Assembly: GCA_015655015.1 (NCBI GenBank)
Contig: JAATFV010000195.1
Coordinates: 1 to 42,844, forward strand
From: Chitinophagales bacterium
GTDB lineage: Bacteria > Bacteroidota > Bacteroidia > Chitinophagales > Chitinophagaceae
Length of the DNA: 42,844 nt
Direction of reading: 5' to 3'
Part shown: piece by piece, positions 24,667-32,853 of the stretch
How positions within the stretch are numbered: the stretch's first letter is position 1
Layout of the letters: every line of letters begins with the position of its first letter
Notes under the pieces: generated by a model
The model's input: only the letters and a program-made list of their open reading frames with translations
Told to the model about the DNA's origin: nothing
Database searches by the model: none
Program-made: the position numbers and the translations under genes

Positions 24667-25442
24667 CAGATATACTGTATTTATTGGGAATAGCCGAACA
24701 GGCAGCGCTGGAAGCGGGGAAGACCATTATGGAAGTATACAGGTCAGGAGAATTCGGCATAACAATGAAAACGGACGAATCACCGGTAACGAACGCTGAC
24801 AGGAAAGCGCACGCCATCATCACGGAATGCCTCGGCAAGACAAATTTGCCTGTTCTTTCTGAAGAAGGAGCTGATATTGAGTTCGGAAAAAGGAAGTCCT
24901 GGGAATATTTCTGGTTGATAGACCCACTGGACGGAACGAAGGAATTCATTAGTAAGAATGGCGAATTTACGATCAACATCGCGTTGATCGGGGGCAAGAC
25001 GCCTGCCGGAGGTGTGATCTATGTTCCCTGCACCGATACGTTGTATACAGGTTCGAATGAAACGGGCGTTTGTAAAAGGGTAAAAGGAGTGCTGACGAGG
25101 TTCCCTCCATTGGCTCGAAGGAACAGGCTGGAGGATTTGCTGCAAAGGGAACACATTACCATGGCGGTCTCCAGGTCCCATCTATCCGGGGTGACAAAGG
25201 TTTTTGCCAATCAGTTTAAAAATGTGATCCTCCTCCCGGCCGGTAGTTCCCTGAAGTTCATGATGCTCCTTGAGAACCAGGCGGATATCTATCCGAGATT
25301 AGGGACAACGATGGAATGGGACACAGCCGCTGCTCATGCGATCCTGAACGCTTCCAACAGGGGACTCTATCAACAGGACCTGGATGCTGAGCTCCTGTAT
25401 AATAAGCCCGACCTCAGAAATCCATACTTTATCGCCTTGTGA
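24663..25442 (+). CDS. cysQ: 3'(2'),5'-bisphosphate nucleotidase CysQ (inositol monophosphatase family)
   Basis: A 259-residue Mg-dependent, Li-sensitive phosphatase of the CysQ branch. Metal ligands are E67/E68 in LSEEGAD and D87/D90 in LIDPLDGTKEF (85-95), with the C-terminal WDTAAAHAIL block. KNGEFTINIALI follows motif 1, as in CysQ. CysQ removes 3'-phosphate from PAP, the by-product of PAPS-using enzymes. The nearby reductase CysH appears to use APS, so PAP must come from another source if this is the substrate. It ends 9 bp from the converging stress-protein gene. Confidence 0.88.
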   Translation: MTDILYLLGIAEQAALEAGKTIMEVYRSGEFGITMKTDESPVTNADRKAHAIITECLGKTNLPVLSEEGADIEFGKRKSWEYFWLIDPLDGTKEFISKNGEFTINIALIGGKTPAGGVIYVPCTDTLYTGSNETGVCKRVKGVLTRFPPLARRNRLEDLLQREHITMAVSRSHLSGVTKVFANQFKNVILLPAGSSLKFMMLLENQADIYPRLGTTMEWDTAAAHAILNASNRGLYQQDLDAELLYNKPDLRNPYFIAL

Positions 25443-25451
25443 TTACGGGAG

Positions 25452-26327
25452 CTAGAGCAAAGTCTCTTTTTCAACCCGCTTATGACCCGTCTTTTTTGCA
25501 CGCAGCTCAGGCAGGATCAGCAATGGAATATGCGTTTCAAACGCCATGGATCGGGTAGTGCTCTTACTAAACCACTTTTCGAACAGGGAACGGTGATGGG
25601 GCAGCATGGCCAGCATATTGATATGATACCCTTCGATAAAATGATTTAGCGCTTCCGGAATGTTCCTGCCTTCTATAGTTCCATAGGGCAGGCCCGGCGT
25701 GTGCATCATCCTGATCAGCTTGAACGGGCGATTCAGTGTTTCATAGGCTGCTTTCACCCGGTCCCTGGCCACCCGGACCAGGTAAACTTTTGAATGGAAT
25801 CTTGCTGTTATTTCCTGTATTAGATCCAGCATGTGATTATCTGCATGAGGATCCAGATCACTTTCATTGGCTAGCGCGATGGAAGATACCTCGACATATC
25901 TTGCTTTTTCAGGCACTATGACTAAAGGAATGCGGGTCTTGCCCGCCAGCGCTGTTGCAGTGCTGCCCAACATCTTTCGTATGCCTTTGCCTCCTTCTTT
26001 CATGCCTGCAATGATGAGTCCGGCATTCTTTTCGGCGGCGATTTCCAGTATCGTATCTGCTGCTGCCCCCTCCCGGGTCAGCGTTTCAATAGCCACTCTG
26101 CTGCCCGTATTAATGATCTTTACTTCCTGTTCCAGGAGCTGCTGTATGTATTTTTTCATATCTGCCGGTGTTACTATTACCGGCGATTCCGTAACCGGAA
26201 CAGGTATTTCCTGGTAAGAGCTAAAAAGAACTACGGTGGCATTAAAAGCCACCGCTAACTCAAGACCATAAACAGCAGCATTCCGGGAGGCTTCTGTAAA
26301 GTCGGTTGCAATCAAGATCGTTTTCAT
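25452..26327 (-). CDS. Universal stress protein, two Usp domains
   Basis: From the ATG at 26327 the protein has 291 residues starting MKTILIATDFTEASRNAAVYG, the usual start of the Usp fold; a longer frame to 26456 adds 43 unrelated residues. The first domain ends in the ATP-binding signature GMKEGGKGIRKMLGSTATAL...PLVIVPEKA. The second half (about 150-291) is more degenerate but keeps the fold (LPHHRSLFEKWFSKSTTRSMAF...PLLILP). A TGA-N6-TCA element 68 bp upstream may place it under a Crp/Fnr-type regulator. Confidence 0.85.
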   Translation of the reverse strand: MKTILIATDFTEASRNAAVYGLELAVAFNATVVLFSSYQEIPVPVTESPVIVTPADMKKYIQQLLEQEVKIINTGSRVAIETLTREGAAADTILEIAAEKNAGLIIAGMKEGGKGIRKMLGSTATALAGKTRIPLVIVPEKARYVEVSSIALANESDLDPHADNHMLDLIQEITARFHSKVYLVRVARDRVKAAYETLNRPFKLIRMMHTPGLPYGTIEGRNIPEALNHFIEGYHINMLAMLPHHRSLFEKWFSKSTTRSMAFETHIPLLILPELRAKKTGHKRVEKETLL

Positions 26328-26394
26328 TACCTGTTTTTTTAAAATTAATGCAGATCCAGATAATGAAGATAGTTGAAAAGCTAAGCCAGCCTTA

Positions 26395-26406
26395 TGATAT
26401 ACGTCA
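26395..26406. promoter_or_regulatory. Crp/Fnr-like site upstream of the stress protein
   Basis: TGATATACGTCA has the TGA-N6-TCA symmetry of Crp/Fnr operators. On the minus strand it reads TTGACGTATATCAT, one or two changes from TTGAT-N4-ATCAA. It lies 68 bp before the ATG at 26327. No regulator gene of this family is in the window. Confidence 0.35.
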
Positions 26407-26487
26407 ATGGGAGGTATGATTACGGTCGGCAGGAAGGATCTTACACGTTTTTGCATACGGTTTCGGGAGAAATAAGTTACAGGATCA

Positions 26488-28137
26488 TTAATGCCACACC
26501 TGCATCACCGCTTTCCACAGCGTATTACAGCTCGTCAGTATCACCAATGAACCCACCGCAATGAACATCGCCTTGATCGGCAGCTTCCCTACCAGCCTCG
26601 CTGCAATAGGCGCCGCAATAACACCCCCCAGGATCATCCCTGCCACATCGATCAGCGGAATGCTCTTCAACAGTATAAAGAAAGTAATTGAACTTGCCAG
26701 CACAACAAAGAACTCGGCCAGACACACAGACCCGATCACGTACCGCGGATTTTTTCTTTTCGAGATCAGCGTACTCGTGACCAGCGTGCCCCAGCCCCCC
26801 CCGGCAAAAGCATCCATAAACCCTCCCACAGAAGCCAGCCACCCGGCCCCCTTCACCTTGCTCTTCGGATCTCTCTTCTTAAAGGCCTTGCGCAAAATAT
26901 AATATCCCAGGTACACTGTATAGACAGACAGCGGCACCTTCACATAAGTAGCATATTTCTGCCCGTAAAAGGCCAGTGCAGCGCCAAGGATCGCCCCGAT
27001 GCTTCCCGGGATCACCAGGGTGCGGAATAATTTCTTATTGATATTGCCAAACCGGTGGTGGCTATAGCCCGACACGCCGCTGGAAAACACCCTGGCCGAA
27101 TGCACCCGGCTGCTCACGATGGCCGGGCTGACTCCATAGGCGAGCAGGAACGTAGTGGAAATCGTTCCGTAACCAAGCCCCATTGATCCATCCACCATCT
27201 GCGCCAGAAAGCCCGTCAGCAGCATCAGCAGGAACGCCCGAGTATCCACCCGCTGCGGAATGGTCTGCACAAAACCCAGGATATCCTGGAAACGCACCCA
27301 GGATAAAACGGCATGCCCCAGGATCATAAAGAAAAACGCAAAAAGACACCATTTGACGATCTGCTGCCATTTAGGCTGTTTAGGCGGGTGCAGGATCACC
27401 GGCGCCCCGGGACTGGTCTGTTTGGCTATCAGCACCCTGGTCAGATCATTCAGCCGCCGCACTTTTTCGGTGAAATCCCCATTCAGATTCTTCCGGATAG
27501 TATGCATATTATCCAGCACTCCTTCCATTTCATCAGGGATCATGCTTCCAATCTCTTCTTTCAGCCGTTTGGCGATGGTAGGGGACCTGCCATTCGTTGA
27601 AATGGCTATTTTCAAATTACCTTTTTTGACAATAGAACCTAAGTAGAAATCACAGAGCTCCGGCTTATCCGCCACATTGATCAGGACCCCTTTTTCCCGG
27701 GCATCCCGATGGATCTTTTCGCTGAGATCGTGGTCATTGACCGCTGCGATAGCGATATCGGTTTCGTCCAGGTCGGCCGGTTGATAAGGACGCTCCAGCA
27801 GCTCAATATTGGGAAACTCCGCCGCCCGCTCTTTTATTCTTTCATGGATGGCCGTGGCTACAAGACGGATGGCCGTACCAGGAGAATTGGACAGGACGGC
27901 ATTCAGCTTTTCCAGACCGATATTCCCGCCGCCGATGATCAGCAGGCGCAGCGTCTCCAGCTTCACAAAAACCGGGAACAGATTATTCCCCGTCTCCTGA
28001 TTGTCAGATTGCTGACCATCTAAAGATTCAATTTCCGTAATCCCGCTCCCTGAATGCTGAACTTCCGAAGGACGATCCCCCGAAAGTTCCACCCCCGATG
28101 GGCCCCCTTGTATGTTGTCTGCGTCCTGCGTACTCAT
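26488..28137 (-). CDS. Siroheme synthase N-domain (precorrin-2 dehydrogenase/ferrochelatase) fused to a TSUP transporter
   Basis: A 549-residue fusion. Residues 1-50 are a polar, low-complexity lead. Residues 52-240 are a Met8/CysG-N domain: FPVFVKLETLRLLIIGGGNIGLEKL (NAD-binding GGGNIG 69-74), INVADKPELCDFYLGS with D157, and IAISTNGRSPTIAKRLKEEI. This part oxidises precorrin-2 and inserts iron to form siroheme. Residues about 260-549 are a TauE/SafE (TSUP) membrane domain with about eight helices and the repeated glycine motifs GSMGLGYGTISTTFLL and FAGGGWGTLVTSTLI. TSUP proteins move sulfite, sulfate or sulfonates. It starts 2 bp after the TonB-dependent receptor stop, so the two are coupled. 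Confidence 0.9.
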   Translation of the reverse strand: MSTQDADNIQGGPSGVELSGDRPSEVQHSGSGITEIESLDGQQSDNQETGNNLFPVFVKLETLRLLIIGGGNIGLEKLNAVLSNSPGTAIRLVATAIHERIKERAAEFPNIELLERPYQPADLDETDIAIAAVNDHDLSEKIHRDAREKGVLINVADKPELCDFYLGSIVKKGNLKIAISTNGRSPTIAKRLKEEIGSMIPDEMEGVLDNMHTIRKNLNGDFTEKVRRLNDLTRVLIAKQTSPGAPVILHPPKQPKWQQIVKWCLFAFFFMILGHAVLSWVRFQDILGFVQTIPQRVDTRAFLLMLLTGFLAQMVDGSMGLGYGTISTTFLLAYGVSPAIVSSRVHSARVFSSGVSGYSHHRFGNINKKLFRTLVIPGSIGAILGAALAFYGQKYATYVKVPLSVYTVYLGYYILRKAFKKRDPKSKVKGAGWLASVGGFMDAFAGGGWGTLVTSTLISKRKNPRYVIGSVCLAEFFVVLASSITFFILLKSIPLIDVAGMILGGVIAAPIAARLVGKLPIKAMFIAVGSLVILTSCNTLWKAVMQVWH

Positions 28138-28139
28138 TC

Positions 28140-30962
28140 TTATTTTTGCCGGGTATTCGTGTCGAATACAATAGTGAAATAATAAAATCCCCCGATCGTC
28201 GGTCCACCAAGATACTGGTAATATCTCGTATTGAATATATCAGTAGCCCCCAATTTTAGTGTACTATACAATTTGGGCAGACGATAGTTCACCTGGGCAT
28301 CGATCGTTCCGTAAGAAGGAACGGTGCCAGCCGCCAGCGGACTGTTCCAGTAGAAAGAATTCTGCCAGTGCCACCCTACATTGAACCCGGTATTCTTCAG
28401 GATCTCCCGGTTACCAATGCTCACATTCGTGATCCAGTCAGGCGTATTAAAGGCCGGTGTGAAGGCATCGGACGATTGGATGCTGGCGATAGCCGCATAG
28501 CTGGCATTGGCGGTGATAGTATATTTTTTATAAAAATTATAGGAGACGCCCAGCTCTACCCCCTGATTGGTAACCTGGCTTTTCGAATTGGTCCACATTT
28601 TATACTTGGTGACCTGCCCGCCATAGATCTGGGTAGCGGTAGCCACATTCTCACCGCTGCCGATCGTGCCCGTCTTAGGCTGGGTGATATCCAGCTGACC
28701 GATAAAATGATCATACGCGCTGAAATAATAGTCCACATCGAAATAGAGCTTATTATCGAACCAGACTCCCTTATAACCCGCCTCGAAAGAGTTGATATGC
28801 TCCGGCTGAATATAGGTATAGGTGCTTTGCACCAGCAGACCTGCTTCTTTTTGAATGGCGTCAGCCTGGGACAGTCCGTTATTGTTGATGTCCGCATTCA
28901 CCGCATTCTTAAAGGACGTTACCGATGAATTGAGGTAAGAGTTCTCGAAGGCCTGTAAATGCTGCGAAACATCCTGGAGACCTCCCAGGCGGCGGACGCC
29001 GCCGTTGTTCACAAAGGCAAAGCCTTCAAACAGCGTAGGGAACCGATATCCATTCTGGAACGACAGCCGGAAATTATGCTGTTGCCTGGGCGAGTAGACC
29101 AGCGCGATCCGGGGATTGACCTTGGGACTGAAATATTCGGTCTTGTCTACGCGAACAGATCCCGTGATCTTTAATTTTTCATCGAATAGCTGCTTGGTAG
29201 CCTGGATGAATCCCCCATAGCTAAAGTAATGGAAATCCTTGTTCGCCAGCTTGGGATCTGCATAAGCCCCGGGGTTAACGTAGTTGTTCCCGTCGGGCGT
29301 AACGATATAGTTCCGGTAATTGGCTCCGGTAAGGATCTGAATGAAGGGGATGATATGCGACCAGTCGTATTGACCTTCCACATGTACGAAAGCCGACTTG
29401 AGCAGCATCTGCGCCCCTACCGTATCCCAGTTATTGGTGTGGATGATCTTGTTGCGCACGCTGTCAAAGGCCCTGGTGCCGGGCAGATAACGCCCGTTAT
29501 CGGCCGAAGTCCGCGCGGCATCCAGCGAAGCCTGCACATTCTGATAGGCAGGGCCCCCGGTGGTATTATAGGCCGAGTTAAAGGCTGAGGTATAGTCGTT
29601 CCACCACTGGTTGGATTTCTTAAAGGCCATATCGATATTTTCACCCAGCGGCCGGAAATTAAAGGAATTGTTGCCGGTATTCTCGTAGGTATAATAAGCC
29701 TTGATGCCGAAATCCCGCCCCTTTATATCCAGGGCATGCTGCTGGATCCTTTCTCCGTCCAGCCGTACGCGGTTGCCCCGCTGATAATTATTGGTGGCGA
29801 CACCGATCCGGTAGGTATAAGCTATTTCGGTAAGAGGAGTGAGCTTATAATGAAGGGCAAGATCCAGCTTCGTATTCCTGACAGCGTAACCGGTAAGGTC
29901 TTTTTCTGCATAACCTGTCCGGGCAACATCGTATTTCTTCCCTGCCAGCGTCAGCGTCTTCAGGTCGCTGTTATATTCATCTCCATAACGGTTGATCAGA
30001 TCTGCGGCCGGATTATGGGCCGCTACAGGAGCATTCGTCTTATTGCCTACATCAAAATACTGGTCATGCGTATTGTTCGCGATCCAGTCCGTTCCTTCCG
30101 AATGAGCGGCATTGATCTTAAAAGCGAATTTTCCAAACGCCCTGGCATAACGGATAGCTGATTCCGTGTACAACGCGGCATCATGATCCTTGTCATTGAC
30201 ATGGTTGACCCCAACTTTCTGGTAAATGCTCAGTCCTTCATATTGAAAAGGAGATTTGGTCTTAAGGTTCGCGATCCCGTTGATCGCATTCAGGCCATAG
30301 ATGGCGGAGGCGGCGCCCGGTATCAGTTCTACGCTTTCGATGTCCAGCTCCGTCGGCCCGACTGCGTTGGCGACCGGCGCCCCGATACCCGGCGAAATAT
30401 TATCGACCCCATCCACCATCTGTAAGAAACGGGAATTGGTGGTGCCGCTGAATCCCCGGGTATTCGGCACTTTATAACCCAAACTCAGGGTTGTCATCTG
30501 AACTCCTTTTATATTCTCCAGGGCATCATAAAAAGTAGGAGCGGGGCTCTCTTTAATGGCCCGGAGATCAAGCTTTTCGATCGTCACCGGCGAACGGAGG
30601 ATGCTCTCGGATACCCGCGATGCCGTCACTACGACCTGGTCTACCAGCACGTTCTGGGAGTTGAGGGATATGCTGATGCTGCTGGTTCCTGGTTCACTGA
30701 CCGTGAACTCCTGCGCTTTATAACCGATGGAGGAAAAAACAAGCGTAAGCGGTAATTTCCGGGTAGTCTTTAAATGGAAAGAGCCGTCGGCGGCAGCGAC
30801 CGTACCGGCAGACGAGCCCTTGATCCGGATGGAGGCGCCGCCCAGCGCCTGGTTGTTGACAGAGTCGTAGATCTTTCCTGAAATGACATAGGGATCCTGG
30901 GCAGAAGCCCCCAGGAATAAGGATACAAGGGTTAGCGTGAATAAGGCAATTCTTGTAAGCAT
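28140..30962 (-). CDS. TonB-dependent receptor of the sulfur locus
   Basis: A 940-residue outer-membrane receptor. The signal peptide (about 1-21, ending GASAQ) precedes a carboxypeptidase-D-like regulatory domain (24-105). A possible TonB box (VDQVVVTASR, 108-117), the plug (about 120-235) and a 22-strand barrel end in FYYFTIVF near the C-terminus. There is no SusD partner, so it is not a SusC-type glycan importer. Its position before the siroheme/TSUP fusion and behind a Cys-rich leader peptide suggests uptake of a sulfur source such as a sulfonate, sulfate ester or thiol chelate. The substrate cannot be told. Confidence 0.92.
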   Translation of the reverse strand: MLTRIALFTLTLVSLFLGASAQDPYVISGKIYDSVNNQALGGASIRIKGSSAGTVAAADGSFHLKTTRKLPLTLVFSSIGYKAQEFTVSEPGTSSISISLNSQNVLVDQVVVTASRVSESILRSPVTIEKLDLRAIKESPAPTFYDALENIKGVQMTTLSLGYKVPNTRGFSGTTNSRFLQMVDGVDNISPGIGAPVANAVGPTELDIESVELIPGAASAIYGLNAINGIANLKTKSPFQYEGLSIYQKVGVNHVNDKDHDAALYTESAIRYARAFGKFAFKINAAHSEGTDWIANNTHDQYFDVGNKTNAPVAAHNPAADLINRYGDEYNSDLKTLTLAGKKYDVARTGYAEKDLTGYAVRNTKLDLALHYKLTPLTEIAYTYRIGVATNNYQRGNRVRLDGERIQQHALDIKGRDFGIKAYYTYENTGNNSFNFRPLGENIDMAFKKSNQWWNDYTSAFNSAYNTTGGPAYQNVQASLDAARTSADNGRYLPGTRAFDSVRNKIIHTNNWDTVGAQMLLKSAFVHVEGQYDWSHIIPFIQILTGANYRNYIVTPDGNNYVNPGAYADPKLANKDFHYFSYGGFIQATKQLFDEKLKITGSVRVDKTEYFSPKVNPRIALVYSPRQQHNFRLSFQNGYRFPTLFEGFAFVNNGGVRRLGGLQDVSQHLQAFENSYLNSSVTSFKNAVNADINNNGLSQADAIQKEAGLLVQSTYTYIQPEHINSFEAGYKGVWFDNKLYFDVDYYFSAYDHFIGQLDITQPKTGTIGSGENVATATQIYGGQVTKYKMWTNSKSQVTNQGVELGVSYNFYKKYTITANASYAAIASIQSSDAFTPAFNTPDWITNVSIGNREILKNTGFNVGWHWQNSFYWNSPLAAGTVPSYGTIDAQVNYRLPKLYSTLKLGATDIFNTRYYQYLGGPTIGGFYYFTIVFDTNTRQK

Positions 30963-31022
30963 TAGTCTATTGATTTAGTAGAATATGTAGGTAAAAAAAG
31001 GAGTATGTCTGCATGCCGAAAA

Positions 31023-31088
31023 TCAGATTATGTCCCCGGTGGGACAACAGCATTCCTTACAACGCGCGGGGCATAAAAGGTGGTTCAT
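31023..31088 (-). CDS. Cysteine-rich leader peptide of the TonB receptor/TSUP operon
   Basis: A 21-codon frame from ATG at 31088 to TGA at 31023. The peptide starts MNHLLCPARCKE and has cysteines at positions 6, 10, 13, 14 and 15, followed by PTGDII. Five of 21 residues are Cys, including three in a row. The ATG is 4 nt after a perfect -7 box (TAAGTTTG, 31100-31093), so the transcript would be leaderless or nearly so, which is common in Bacteroidota. The stop is 60 nt before the receptor ATG. A hairpin, TGTCCC-ACCG-GGGACA, covers the last Cys codon. Most likely a cysteine-sensing attenuator: low Cys-tRNA would stall the ribosome on the Cys run. No clear terminator follows, so the mechanism is open. 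Confidence 0.65.
   Translation of the reverse strand: MNHLLCPARCKECCCPTGDII
31031..31046 (-). promoter_or_regulatory. Hairpin over the last Cys codon of the receptor leader
   Basis: The minus strand reads TGTCCC-ACCG-GGGACA, a perfect 6-bp stem beginning with the last Cys codon of the leader peptide. CGGGGACA could instead pair with TGCCCCG (31073-31067) earlier in the leader, with one bulge. The two structures exclude each other, as in attenuators. Confidence 0.5.
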
Positions 31089-31092
31089 GGCG

Positions 31093-31100
31093 CAAACTTA
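31093..31100 (-). promoter_or_regulatory. -7 box of the receptor operon
   Basis: TAAGTTTG on the minus strand matches TAnnTTTG exactly and ends 4 nt before the leader-peptide ATG. No TTTG is seen at the -33 position, where an ATTTAGTAG motif is found instead, so transcription may depend on an activator. Confidence 0.6.
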
Positions 31101-31150
31101 AATAAAATCCTACTAAATAGATAGACTTTGTGGAAATATTTTTTTGTTTT

Positions 31151-32830
31151 TCATACCTTATACCAACGCTGGCGCAGCGCGAAATCCCCGAATTTCTCCC
31201 CATTGGCCTTCTCTTTCTTATACAGCCGGAATAACAGATCCAGTTCGGAAAGGATCGCCCCCTCCTCCAGGTTTTCTTTGTAGAGCCTGTTCAGGCGGGT
31301 GCCTTCATGATCGCCCGCCAGGTGCATATTGTAACGCCCGGGGGCCGTACCGATGAAGCCAATCTCCGCTGCATAGGGCCTGCCGCAGCCATTGGGACAG
31401 CCGGTCATCCGGATGATGATATTCTCTTCGCTGATAGCATGTTTCACCAGCAGAGGCTCGATCCTGCTGATCAGCTCAGGAAGGTAACGTTGGGCTTCCG
31501 CTAATGCCAGGGGGCAGGTGGGTAAGGCTACGCAGGCAATGGAATTCTTACGGATAGCGGAAGCAGCTTCCGTATGTTCGATGATCTTATATTTACTAAG
31601 GATCTTATTGATAGCAGGTTTGTCTTTAGGGGCGATATCGGCCAGGATCAGGTTTTGGTTGCCGGTGAAGCGGAAATTGGCTTTCCCGGTTTCGGCAATT
31701 TCCAGCAGGGCCGTCTTCAGCGCCACTTCTTCATCGTCCAGGATCCGGCCATTCTCCACGAAAGGAGTATAGTACCAATTCCCCCGGTGGTTCTGCTCCC
31801 AGCCGTAATAATCCGTCCTGTCCGTAAAGGAATAGGGACGGGCAGCTTCGAGCGCAAACCCTGTTCTTTTCTCCAGCTCCGTCTTATACCATTCCAGGCC
31901 ATATTTGTCTACCGTATACTTCAGCCGGGATAACTTACGGTCGCTCCGGTTGCCATAATCCCGCTGGATAGTAGCGATCTCATATACGGCCTTGAAAAGT
32001 CGTTCGTCTGCCGGAACAAACCCTATAACAGATGCCAGTCTCGGATAGGTCTCCGCATTGCCGTGCGTAGCCCCCAGGCCCCCGCCAATGGCAATATTGA
32101 ATCCCTTCAGCTCCTCCTTTTCAATGATGGCGATCAGGCCCAGGTCATTGGTGAGGACGTCGATATCATTGTTGGGTGGAATGGAGATGCCAATCTTGAA
32201 TTTCCTCGGAAGATACCGGTCCTGGTAAAGTGGATCTTCTTCCTGCTTTTTATCGGTGAGCTTTTCCTCATCCAGCCAGATCTCATAATACCCATGGCTT
32301 TTAGGCAACATTAATTCACTGAGTTTTGCCGCATGAGCATGCACCTGCTCATGAATGGCAGACTGCATAGGATGGGCGGCGCAGGTGACATTCCGGTTGA
32401 CATCGCCGCAGGCGGCAATGGAATCCAGCCGGGTCGCGCTGAATGATTTGATGGTCGGCTTAAGATCGGATTTGAGAAGTCCGTGCAATTGCAGCGTCTG
32501 ACGGGTGGTGATCTTGATGACCCCCGTAGAATGCTCTCCCGCGATATGGTGCGTATCGATCCATTGTTTCGGGGTGAGGAAACCTCCCGGGATACGAAGC
32601 CGGATCATAAAGGAATAAAGGCGTTCCAGCTTCTTTTCGGCCCGTTCTTCCCTTCTGTCCCGGTCGTCCTGCTGGTACATGCCGTGGAATTTGATCAGCG
32701 TCTGGTCGTCCTCCCGGATAGCCCCGGTAATCTCATCCTGCAGGCTCTCGGCCAATGTTCCCCGGAGTCCATCGCTTTTTTGTTTGATCTTCTCGACAGC
32801 CGATAAATTCAGATTCTTTGGATCGCTCAT
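31151..32830 (-). CDS. cysI: Assimilatory sulfite reductase hemoprotein subunit
   Basis: The siroheme/[4Fe-4S] subunit that reduces sulfite to sulfide with six electrons from CysJ. From the ATG at 32830 it has 559 residues; an upstream TTG (32857) overlapping the cysJ stop is less likely. The cluster cysteines are C433 and C439 (ACVALPTCP) and C478 and C482 (TGCPNGCGRP), the pattern C-x5-C...C-x3-C. GVIKITTRQTLQLHGL and AACGDVNRNVTCAAHP are siroheme-contacting blocks. It is the last gene of the cysH-to-cysI run, 23 bp after cysJ. The receptor promoter begins 50 bp after its stop. Confidence 0.95.
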   Translation of the reverse strand: MSDPKNLNLSAVEKIKQKSDGLRGTLAESLQDEITGAIREDDQTLIKFHGMYQQDDRDRREERAEKKLERLYSFMIRLRIPGGFLTPKQWIDTHHIAGEHSTGVIKITTRQTLQLHGLLKSDLKPTIKSFSATRLDSIAACGDVNRNVTCAAHPMQSAIHEQVHAHAAKLSELMLPKSHGYYEIWLDEEKLTDKKQEEDPLYQDRYLPRKFKIGISIPPNNDIDVLTNDLGLIAIIEKEELKGFNIAIGGGLGATHGNAETYPRLASVIGFVPADERLFKAVYEIATIQRDYGNRSDRKLSRLKYTVDKYGLEWYKTELEKRTGFALEAARPYSFTDRTDYYGWEQNHRGNWYYTPFVENGRILDDEEVALKTALLEIAETGKANFRFTGNQNLILADIAPKDKPAINKILSKYKIIEHTEAASAIRKNSIACVALPTCPLALAEAQRYLPELISRIEPLLVKHAISEENIIIRMTGCPNGCGRPYAAEIGFIGTAPGRYNMHLAGDHEGTRLNRLYKENLEEGAILSELDLLFRLYKKEKANGEKFGDFALRQRWYKV

Positions 32831-32853
32831 TTCAATGTTATTTTGATTGCCTT

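Larger units (their letters stand above)
30965..31126. repeat. Inverted pair of ATTTAGTAG motifs flanking the receptor leader
   Basis: Plus-strand 30965-30984 and minus-strand 31126-31107 agree at 17 of 20 positions, both containing GTCTAT and ATTTAGTAG. One copy lies against the receptor start codon; the other lies upstream of the -7 box, where a -33 element would be. The palindromic arrangement around the promoter and leader suggests a DNA-binding regulator such as the Rrf2 type. This is inference. Confidence 0.45.

Noticed and set aside
30963..31150. A SAM or cobalamin riboswitch upstream of the TonB receptor
   Set aside because: None of the core motifs of those riboswitches was recognised, and the cysteine-rich ORF explains the leader better.
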